From NCBI RefSeq assembly GCF_002154895.1, contig NZ_MUIZ01000002.1, forward strand, positions 1-64,000: a stretch of DNA of 64,000 bases. Reading direction: 5' to 3'. Position numbers and translations under genes: made by a program. The DNA is from Lactococcus petauri (GTDB lineage Bacteria > Bacillota > Bacilli > Lactobacillales > Streptococcaceae). The notes under the pieces were generated by a model. The model ran no database searches. It had not been told where the DNA came from and saw only the letters and a program-made list of their open reading frames with translations. Shown here one piece after another: positions 5,905-15,291 of the stretch (the first letter of the stretch is position 1; every line of letters starts with the position of its first letter).

Positions 5905-8343
5905 ATGAAAATAAAAGAAGTTATATTGGATGAACTTAAAAAACATCCAAAGAGAGCCTATGCTGTAGAAGAACTGGCAATGGAACTTGACCTAACAAAG
6001 GCTTCAGATTTTAAACTATTTGTTAAAACTTTAGCTGCTCTTGAAGGGGAAGGATTACTGGAATTTACAAAAAATGGAAAAGTCACACTAGCCGAAGTAA
6101 AAGCAGAACTTGTCGGAGTCTTCCGTGCTAATGCGAACGGTTTTGGTTTTGTAACAGTCGATTCTGATGAGCCTGACGTTTTTATTCCTAAGGGAAGAAC
6201 GGCTTTTGCTCTTGAAGGAGATGAAGTAAAAGTCGAACTGAAAAGTAATGCCAATCCTTTAAAAGGCACAAGTGCTGAAGGGGTAGTTACAGAGGTTTTA
6301 AAGCGCGCGGTCACTCAGCTTGTCGGAACTTTTGTCAAATTTGACGAAAAAGAACGTCAAGAGTTCAATCGTATCGGTTACGTAAAATCACGCAATAAAA
6401 AGTTGCCTTATCATGTCTTTTTGACAGATAAGGGCTTGGTACCAGAAGATAAAGCAGTAGTTCGTGTTGACATTACCGCTTATCCAGATAAGAAAAATCC
6501 CAAAAGTATGCAAGGTTTGGCTGTCGAAATTGTCGGACAAGCAGGTGATAAAGGAATCGATGTTCTTGAAGTTTTAGCTTCACTTGGTATTCGTTCTGAA
6601 TTTCCAGAAGACGTTTTGGCGCAAGCGAACGCTGTACCAGAAGAAGTTGATGAAAAAGATATCATGGGGCGCGTGGACTATCGCAATGAGATTACTTTCA
6701 CTATCGATGGCGCTGATGCAAAAGACTTAGACGATGCTGTGCATATCAAACGATTGGGTAATGGTAACTATGAGTTGGGCGTTCACATTGCAGATGTGTC
6801 ACACTATGTCACTGAAAATTCGCCCTTGGACCGTGAAGCTTTTGAGCGTGGAACATCAGTATATGTGGCTGATCGTGTCGTGCCAATGTTGCCTGAACGA
6901 CTCTCAAACGGTATCTGTTCACTCAACCCACGTGTTAATCGCTTGACACAGTCTTGTGTGATGGAGATTACGCCAGAAGGAAAAGTCCTTCAATCACAAA
7001 TAGGTCCTTCCATTATCAAGACGACAGAACGTATGACCTACGATGATGTTAACCTTATGCTTGCTGGTGACGAGGAAACATTAGAAAAATATGCTGCAAT
7101 TAAAGAATCCGTAGAGATTATGTCTGAGCTTCACGAAGCTTTGGCAGCGATGCGCCGCCGCCGTGGGGCGATTGATTTCGAAACTATGGAAGCATGGATT
7201 ATCGTTGATGAAAATGGCTTGCCTATCGAAATTCGTAAGCGCAGTCGTGGAACAGCAGAACGAATGATTGAGTCCTTCATGTTGATTGCTAACGAAACAG
7301 TTGCAAGCAGTTTTGAAGCACGTCATTTACCAGGGATTTATCGTATTCACGAACATCCAAAAGAAGAAAAAATGACCCGTTTTATCGACTTTGCTGCAAC
7401 TTTTGGTTTGCAAGTCAAAGGCACTTCGACAGAAGTTAGTCAAAAAGCCTTGCAAGAATTTTTGAAAAAAGTGAAAGGCCAACCAGGAGAAATGGTTCTC
7501 TCAACGATGCTTCTGCGTTCGATGCAACAAGCACGCTATTCGGAAGACAACTATGGTCACTTTGGCTTGGCAGCAGAAAACTATACACACTTTACCAGCC
7601 CGATTCGTCGTTATCCTGACTTGATCGTGCACCGCTTAATTCGTGAGATGGCTCAACCAAGTCCAAAGACCATCGAATATTGGGCCGAAAAAATACCGGA
7701 AATTGCTCAACAATCAAGTAACCGTGAACGCCGTGCTGTCGATGCTGAACGTGAAGTTGAAAAGATGAAAAAAGCCGAATTTATGGAAAAACATGTCGGC
7801 GAACAGTTCGAAGGTGTTATTGCCAGCGTCACTCGCTTTGGGATGTTTATTGAGCTTGAAAATACTATTGAAGGTTTGGTTCATATTTCTACTATTAAAG
7901 GTGAATATATGAACTTCCATGAACGTATGATGGCACTTGTGGGAGAAAAAACAGGACTTGTCTTCCGAATTGGTCAACCCATCAAAATCCAAGTTACTAA
8001 AGCGGATAAAGTTACCGGTGATATCGACTTTGAATATATCAAGAGTGATCTCGATGTTGTCGAAAGTAATTTAAAATCTAAAAAAGAAAAAGGCCCACGC
8101 CGTAGACCAAAAGCAAATCGTTCCGAAAATAAAGAGGAACGTAAAGCCTCAAAACACGGAAAAAATTTCTCTGAAAATAACAAAAACAAAAAATACAGAG
8201 GTAAATCCAAGGATGAGGATCGAGAACGTAAAAACGATTTCGATAAAAAACCAAATAAAAAGAAAAAGAGGAAGAAGCCTTTCTATGCGGATGCAGCAAA
8301 AGGAAAATTCGGAAATAATACGAAGAAAAAATCGAAAAAATAA
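5905..8343 (+). CDS. rnr: Ribonuclease R
   Basis: An 812-residue 3'-5' exoribonuclease that degrades structured RNA, acting in mRNA turnover, rRNA quality control and with tmRNA. Domain order is an N-terminal winged helix (about 1-65), cold-shock domains (from GVFRANANGFGFV), the RNB catalytic domain with metal-binding Asp residues in DGADAKDLDDAVH, an S1 domain (GVIASVTRFGMFIEL), and a long Lys/Arg-rich tail typical of RNase R. The ATG has GGAG 5 bases upstream. In related lactococci smpB commonly follows; here the next gene is a cysteine hydrolase. Confidence 0.97.
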   Translation: MKIKEVILDELKKHPKRAYAVEELAMELDLTKASDFKLFVKTLAALEGEGLLEFTKNGKVTLAEVKAELVGVFRANANGFGFVTVDSDEPDVFIPKGRTAFALEGDEVKVELKSNANPLKGTSAEGVVTEVLKRAVTQLVGTFVKFDEKERQEFNRIGYVKSRNKKLPYHVFLTDKGLVPEDKAVVRVDITAYPDKKNPKSMQGLAVEIVGQAGDKGIDVLEVLASLGIRSEFPEDVLAQANAVPEEVDEKDIMGRVDYRNEITFTIDGADAKDLDDAVHIKRLGNGNYELGVHIADVSHYVTENSPLDREAFERGTSVYVADRVVPMLPERLSNGICSLNPRVNRLTQSCVMEITPEGKVLQSQIGPSIIKTTERMTYDDVNLMLAGDEETLEKYAAIKESVEIMSELHEALAAMRRRRGAIDFETMEAWIIVDENGLPIEIRKRSRGTAERMIESFMLIANETVASSFEARHLPGIYRIHEHPKEEKMTRFIDFAATFGLQVKGTSTEVSQKALQEFLKKVKGQPGEMVLSTMLLRSMQQARYSEDNYGHFGLAAENYTHFTSPIRRYPDLIVHRLIREMAQPSPKTIEYWAEKIPEIAQQSSNRERRAVDAEREVEKMKKAEFMEKHVGEQFEGVIASVTRFGMFIELENTIEGLVHISTIKGEYMNFHERMMALVGEKTGLVFRIGQPIKIQVTKADKVTGDIDFEYIKSDLDVVESNLKSKKEKGPRRRPKANRSENKEERKASKHGKNFSENNKNKKYRGKSKDEDRERKNDFDKKPNKKKKRKKPFYADAAKGKFGNNTKKKSKK

Positions 8344-8367
8344 AAATACTTTAGAGGAGAAAAGCCT

Positions 8368-8952
8368 ATGTCAGAACAATTGAATCTTGAGAAAACGGCC
8401 TTGGTCCTGATTGATTTACAAGAAGGCATTGTAAATCGTTCACAGCTTGAACCCTATAGTAAGGAAGAAATTCTTGCCAAAAATGATAGATTGCTGGACA
8501 AGTTCAAGAATACAGCAGGACTTATCGTTTTTGTACATGTGAAAAATTATGGGCCAGAAGTGCTCACTCCGCTTACAGATACAAATATAAGTGCTTCTGG
8601 TCCACTTCCCGACAATTATAGCCAATTTGTTTCTCCTTTAGCTTATGATGAAGAGGTTAAAAATAAAATCCATGTCAAAAAGCACAATTGGGGCGCTTTT
8701 TATGGGACAGATCTCGATGTGCAGTTACGTAGACGAGGCATTGAAAACATTATCTTGACAGGTGTTGCTACAACGATAGGTTGTGATACAACGGCGCGTG
8801 AAGCTTATCAACATGGATATAATGTGATTGCTGTTGAAGATGCAATGACAGACTTTAATGGAGCACTACATAGAGGCATCGTTAACGGTATCTTTACACG
8901 CTTAGGACGCGTCCGCTCGACAGAGCAAGTCTTAAATATGATACAGGATTAG
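8368..8952 (+). CDS. Isochorismatase-family cysteine hydrolase
   Basis: A 194-residue hydrolase of the isochorismatase/nicotinamidase fold. The catalytic triad can be read: Asp in ALVLIDLQEGI, Lys in VKKHNWGAFYGT, and the nucleophile Cys in TGVATTIGCDTTAREA. The cis-peptide VAT motif before the Cys is conserved. The substrate cannot be told from sequence. It starts 25 bases after rnr with a good AGAGGAGA site, so it is probably cotranscribed with rnr, and ends at a strong terminator. Confidence 0.88.
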   Translation: MSEQLNLEKTALVLIDLQEGIVNRSQLEPYSKEEILAKNDRLLDKFKNTAGLIVFVHVKNYGPEVLTPLTDTNISASGPLPDNYSQFVSPLAYDEEVKNKIHVKKHNWGAFYGTDLDVQLRRRGIENIILTGVATTIGCDTTAREAYQHGYNVIAVEDAMTDFNGALHRGIVNGIFTRLGRVRSTEQVLNMIQD

Positions 8953-8988
8953 ACCATAGAGAGCAGTAGGTTTTGGTGATTTGAAAAG

Positions 8989-9035
8989 TTCAAGATGTAG
9001 AAGAGCATAGGCTTTTCTGCATCTTGAGCTTTTTA
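8989..9035 (+). terminator. Terminator after the cysteine hydrolase
   Basis: 16-bp stem caagatgtagaagagc / gcttttctgcatcttg (two G-U) followed by T-rich DNA. Confidence 0.85.
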
Positions 9036-9075
9036 TATTTTTAGACAATTGATAAGAAGTTGGAGAAGATTAAAG

Positions 9076-9153
9076 AAATCACCGTAATAGTATGTTAATT
9101 TTTTCATAAAGTAAAATTGACACATTTTTTTGCTATAATGTTAACGGTGATTT
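9076..9153 (+). promoter_or_regulatory. Extended -10 promoter enclosed by a 10-bp inverted repeat
   Basis: The arms aaatcaccgt (9076-9085) and acggtgattt (9144-9153) are exact reverse complements. Between them is TGcTATAAT with the -10 at 9134-9139. A TTGACA at 9117-9122 is only 11 bases upstream, too close to be its -35. The 3' arm lies right at the expected transcription start. This may be an operator or a looped regulatory site for the membrane gene that follows. Confidence 0.5.
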
Positions 9154-9265
9154 TTTCACATTTATTTGAAAGTGTAAGTAATGATTTAAAGTGGGAAAAT
9201 GTCCGATAATAAGATAAAAAGACGGTAAGCCAAACCTTAACCGGCTTAAAATACGGAAGAAATAG

Positions 9266-11413
<2,148 letters not shown>

Positions 11414-11453
11414 GTATTATCTTTTATCAAATGTGTGTACCATGTCATGTGGA

Positions 11454-11479
11454 AAGAGTCCTTTAGGGCTCTTTTTTTG
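11454..11479 (+). terminator. Terminator after the polytopic membrane gene
   Basis: agagtcc-ttta-gggctct stem with a T7 run. The remaining bases up to 11721 hold only a TATAAT at 11667-11672, a likely lectin promoter. Confidence 0.8.
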
Positions 11480-11721
11480 TGCTGCGAAATATTTTATCAA
11501 AGAGCTAGCTAAAAAGGTTGAAGAAACAAATTGATTCGCTTTTTCTTAAGAAAGTTAGTGATAAAAACAATAGATACGCACCAAAGCTGAATTATAAAAA
11601 TGCATATGGTTACAATTAAATTAATGTAATGTTTGTATATTGTTTCTTTTTGTGACTTTTATTTCGTATAATTATATTTAGTTAATAAAAAAATTATTTT
11701 AAATTTAGAAAGAGGTAAAAA

Positions 11722-12537
11722 ATGGAAACGACAACAACTCATTCACATGTTGAACAGCAAAAGATAGTTACTGGGATTTTTGCAAATAAAGGAGATATCA
11801 TTGATAGCTTTACCTTAATTTATGGTGAAGAGAAAGTTAGGCATGGTGGCTCTGGTGGTACATCATCAAGAACCTTTAATTTTGCACCAGAAGAAGTCAT
11901 TGTGTCTGTAGAGGTTACAGAAGGAGATTATGGCAAGGAAGGACCTGCAAAAGGACACTATAAAGAATGTGTATCTCGTTTACGTTTTAAGACTAATCTT
12001 AATAATGTCATCGAATATACGAGTAGAAATTTCGAAGAAAATCAATTTAAAAAATTAAATATTAAAGAATTGAAAGCACCTGAAGGGGAATATATTGTGA
12101 GTTTTACATCTGAATTAACTCCCAAATCTTGGGGCAGTTTCTTAAGTTTTAACCTTTCAATCAAAGAAACACAAAAAATTCCATCCACAACCAAGTATGC
12201 TATTGATATTCCAGCAGGTCCCATTTGGAATCAAAAAGACGCTGAATTGAAAGGGCCAATCATCGCAGCTGCACATCTAGGGCGATGGACAGGTCACTGG
12301 AAAACCGTTATACCAGGAAAAATGAGTGTTGTTAATATTGAGTTTGATATAAACAAAACTGGAAAAAATACTATCGTGGTAGATGTCGTTGCCGGTCCTA
12401 TATGGAATGAAGAAGATGCAAAAGTGAAGGCTCCAATTGTCTGTGCATCCTACGGAGGAGAATGGACGGGTGCATGGCATACTCCAAAAGAAACTTGGGG
12501 CAAGATGAGTGTTTGTCAATGTAAATTTACTTTTTGA
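11722..12537 (+). CDS. Jacalin-like / MVL-type mannan-binding fusion lectin
   Basis: A 271-residue protein without signal peptide. Residues about 28-148 resemble a jacalin-related lectin domain (SFTLIYGEE, HGGSGG, EVIVSVEVTEGDYG, VSRLRFKTN). Two tandem homologous units follow, about 158-210 and 219-271: DIPAGPIWN...GPIIAAAHLGRWTGHW...MSVV and DVVAGPIWN...APIVCASYGGEWTGAW...MSV. These match the duplicated units of MVL, the high-mannose-binding lectin of Microcystis viridis. The AGPxW, AA(H/S), (F/W)TGxW and MSV marks are all kept. It sits alone between the polytopic membrane gene and the teichoic-acid exporter, with its own ribosome site (AGAGG) and terminator. Sugar binding is expected; a cellular role is unknown. 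Confidence 0.85.
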   Translation: METTTTHSHVEQQKIVTGIFANKGDIIDSFTLIYGEEKVRHGGSGGTSSRTFNFAPEEVIVSVEVTEGDYGKEGPAKGHYKECVSRLRFKTNLNNVIEYTSRNFEENQFKKLNIKELKAPEGEYIVSFTSELTPKSWGSFLSFNLSIKETQKIPSTTKYAIDIPAGPIWNQKDAELKGPIIAAAHLGRWTGHWKTVIPGKMSVVNIEFDINKTGKNTIVVDVVAGPIWNEEDAKVKAPIVCASYGGEWTGAWHTPKETWGKMSVCQCKFTF

Positions 12538-12597
12538 CATTTTTAAAAAGTATCCGCATAAAAGAATAGCGAGATTCCTTGAAAAATCTCGGGAATA

Positions 12598-12656
12598 AAA
12601 CCGAATAGTTTGACTAAAAATTATTGAAATTGAGTCAAGGTATTTGGTTTTTTTTT
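12598..12656 (+). terminator. Terminator after the lectin gene
   Basis: Two-part stem aaaccgaata / tatttggttt and ttgact / agtcaa, followed by a long T run. A smaller stem cgagatt/aatctcg precedes it at 12570-12591. Confidence 0.75.
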
Positions 12657-12768
12657 GCGAAATTTTTAGCGACAGGACTTTATTTTAGTTCTCGTCTTCC
12701 TCATCAAACTAAAGTTATCTGAATTGTTTTTTTTTTTTTGATATTTTATAGAAATTATAGATAAAAAT

Positions 12769-12797
12769 TTGACATATAGTTACATAAATGTCATAAT
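12769..12797 (+). promoter_or_regulatory. Promoter of the teichoic-acid export genes
   Basis: TTGACA (12769-12774), 17 bases, CATAAT (12792-12797). The predicted start at about 12804 is only about 4 bases before the tagH ATG. Confidence 0.75.
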
Positions 12798-12807
12798 AGT
12801 AACGATT

Positions 12808-14352
12808 ATGATTACAGAAGATGACAAAAAGATAAAAGTAAAAGCCATTTATATTACAAAGCGTTTTGATTTAATCAGTAATAATAAAAAAGGAAGAGCT
12901 CGCACTAAAGAAGCTTTTTTTGAAGGCAATAAACAAGACTTTTGGGCTTTGCGCAATGTCTCTTTTGAGCTTTATGATGGTGAAACGATTGGAATTGTTG
13001 GGCTGAACGGTTCGGGAAAATCAACCCTTTCCAATATTATCTCAGGTCAAATTTCTCCAACAACAGGTCAAGTTGAAATTAATGGAGAAGTCTCCATTAT
13101 CTCAGCTTCAGCAGGTCTGAATAATAATCTGACAGGGCGCGAAAATATCCGTTTGAAAGGGCTCATGTCAGGCATGTCCAAACGTGAGATTGAAGCAAAG
13201 ATGGATGATATCATCGCTTTTTCTGAACTCAAGGAGTTTATTGACCAACGTGTAAAGACTTATTCCTCAGGGATGCGCGCCAAGTTAGGCTTTTCTGTTA
13301 TGGTGCATCAAGATCCTGACATTATGGTTATTGACGAAGGACTGGCTACTGGCGACCAAACTTTTGTGGGTAAATCCAAGAAAAAAATGTTTGAGTTTCG
13401 TGAAAAAGGCAAGACAATCCTGCTGGTTTCCCACTCGATTCCGACGATCAGGGAGTGGTCAGACAAGGTGCTTTGGATACATTATGGCGCAGTCAAGGCT
13501 TACGGATCAGTGGAAGAAGTTCTCCCCCAGTATGAAGCCTTTATTCGTTGGTTTAACGGTCTAGAGCGTAAAGAACAAGAGGAGTACAAAACAAAAGCCC
13601 GCCAAGAGCAATTGTCCTATTCACTGGAAGAATACCGTCAAGAACTTACGGAATTAAAAGTAGGAGAAAACCGAAAAGGTAAACGCAGGATTGAGGCACT
13701 CACGGCAAAAGCAGCCAAGAAGAAATCTAGTATGTCGACCAAAGTTTTATTATGCTTGTCTGCCTTTGTGCTACTATGGTTGGCTTTGGTCAATACATCT
13801 TCGATGACTTTGAAAAAATCACTGCGAAACCCGCTTGATTTCTTTCAACATCATTTGTTTCAACCTAAGGAAACCTTCTTAGAACGGCAAAGAGCGACAG
13901 GAAACTTACCGCCTCAGCCTGTCGAAGAAAAGCAAGATGAGCAACCTGTCCAAGAAACAGAAAATAAGCCCGCACAAAACGAGCCTCAACCAAAAGAAGA
14001 AACCCCAGCAGAAGCCGAGCCGAAACTCACAGAATATCATGTTCAGGTTGGAGATACTTTAGATGCTATTGCTCTGCATTTTAATACTACGATTGAGGAG
14101 TTGGCGCGATTAAACCCTGAACAGGATTTGAACGCATTATTGGCTGGGCAAGTCCTTACAGTTCCAGAAAGCCAAGCGTCAGAAGAAGGCGATAATACCC
14201 TGAGTGAGTACAGTGTTCAAGTCGGAGACACGATAGACAGTATTGCTGCGCAGTTTCATATCAGCCCTGAGGAGCTTATCCAGCTCAACCCTACGCAAGA
14301 TTTGAGTAACTTAACAGTCGAGCAAATCCTCACCGTTCCGACAACTCCTTAA
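12808..14352 (+). CDS. tagH: Teichoic acid ABC exporter ATP-binding protein with LysM domains
   Basis: A 514-residue ATPase of the TagGH wall teichoic acid exporter. The nucleotide-binding domain has Walker A GLNGSGKST, signature YSSGMRAKLGF and Walker B IMVIDEG. One membrane helix (VLLCLSAFVLLWLALV) follows, then a Pro/Glu-rich linker and two LysM repeats (YHVQVGDTLDAIA... and YSVQVGDTIDSIA...), presumably outside the membrane and touching peptidoglycan. The ATG at 12808 is chosen because the only upstream codon, TTG at 12769, is the -35 box itself. No ribosome site is seen, so the mRNA may be leaderless. The permease follows 24 bases later. Confidence 0.92.
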   Translation: MITEDDKKIKVKAIYITKRFDLISNNKKGRARTKEAFFEGNKQDFWALRNVSFELYDGETIGIVGLNGSGKSTLSNIISGQISPTTGQVEINGEVSIISASAGLNNNLTGRENIRLKGLMSGMSKREIEAKMDDIIAFSELKEFIDQRVKTYSSGMRAKLGFSVMVHQDPDIMVIDEGLATGDQTFVGKSKKKMFEFREKGKTILLVSHSIPTIREWSDKVLWIHYGAVKAYGSVEEVLPQYEAFIRWFNGLERKEQEEYKTKARQEQLSYSLEEYRQELTELKVGENRKGKRRIEALTAKAAKKKSSMSTKVLLCLSAFVLLWLALVNTSSMTLKKSLRNPLDFFQHHLFQPKETFLERQRATGNLPPQPVEEKQDEQPVQETENKPAQNEPQPKEETPAEAEPKLTEYHVQVGDTLDAIALHFNTTIEELARLNPEQDLNALLAGQVLTVPESQASEEGDNTLSEYSVQVGDTIDSIAAQFHISPEELIQLNPTQDLSNLTVEQILTVPTTP

Positions 14353-14376
14353 GATTAGAGAAGAAAGATTTACAAA

Positions 14377-15189
14377 GTGAAAAATATTTTTCAGTACTTT
14401 AAAGAACAAGTCCGATATTTCCCGGTAGCTTACAGCATGTCCAGATACAACACCAAAAGTGCAACCATGCATAATCGTTTTGGTCGTGTCTGGGAAATTC
14501 TAGATCCTTTATTTCAGCTTGGCGTTTTTTATCTTTTATTTGGTGTACTCATGAAACGTGTCATACCGGGAGGTTATCCTGTCCTGCCTTGGATGTTTAT
14601 TGGCTTAGGGGTTTGGGGTCTCATGCAAAAAACGATTGTCTCTGGGGCACTTACCACTTATAATAAGTTGCGTGCCGCATCAGTCATGAAATTTCCTGTT
14701 TCTATCTTACCGACCTCAGCCTTTTTGGGTTTTTTGAGTGAGTTTTGGGTCATGATAATCGTTGGAACTCTGGGAGCAGTATTCAGCGGATTTATACCGA
14801 GCCTCTATCTTTTACAAGGACTTTATTATTTCTTTGCCTTGCTCATTTTCTCTGTATCTTTTTCTTTATTGAATGCTACAGTCATGATTGTTTTTCCCGA
14901 CTTAAAGTTCTTTCTGAACTATTCGTTTCGTTTTTTGATGTTCCTGTCAGGCGCTGTATTTTCGATGAGACAGTTCAGTCAAATTCCGCAATTTATACTT
15001 CAAGGAATAATGTTGAATCCTTTTTATTACCTGATTGAAGGCTTTCGTGATGCCATTTTTGGCACACAGTGGTTCTGGGAAGTGGATCCTTCGATTATCT
15101 TATCTTTTTGGACTCTGACTTTCTTCATCCTTCTTTTAGGTACGCATTTGCATTATAAAATTCGGGAACGTATTTCGGACTTTTTGTAG
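14377..15189 (+). CDS. tagG: Teichoic acid ABC exporter permease
   Basis: A 270-residue ABC-2 type permease with six hydrophobic helices, for example LGVFYLLFGVLM, VMIIVGTLGAVFSGF and LSFWTLTFFILLLGT. It pairs with the TagH ATPase just upstream to flip lipid-linked teichoic acid across the membrane. The N-terminal amphipathic region FKEQVRYFPVAYSMSRYNTK is typical of TagG/Wzm permeases. The GTG start has a GAGAAGAAAG site upstream. Confidence 0.93.
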   Translation: MKNIFQYFKEQVRYFPVAYSMSRYNTKSATMHNRFGRVWEILDPLFQLGVFYLLFGVLMKRVIPGGYPVLPWMFIGLGVWGLMQKTIVSGALTTYNKLRAASVMKFPVSILPTSAFLGFLSEFWVMIIVGTLGAVFSGFIPSLYLLQGLYYFFALLIFSVSFSLLNATVMIVFPDLKFFLNYSFRFLMFLSGAVFSMRQFSQIPQFILQGIMLNPFYYLIEGFRDAIFGTQWFWEVDPSIILSFWTLTFFILLLGTHLHYKIRERISDFL

Positions 15190-15291
15190 GGAATGGATAT
15201 CTTTCCACACGACTCAAGAGGAAGTTATATGGTTTATAAAAGCAAAAGCTAAATATAAGAAGAGGATTTATTTGAAACGAGGATATATTTT

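Noticed and set aside
5958-6314. 118-residue - strand Ser-rich frame, and similar frames within rnr
   Set aside because: Antisense of a highly conserved gene; composition is a by-product of codon use.
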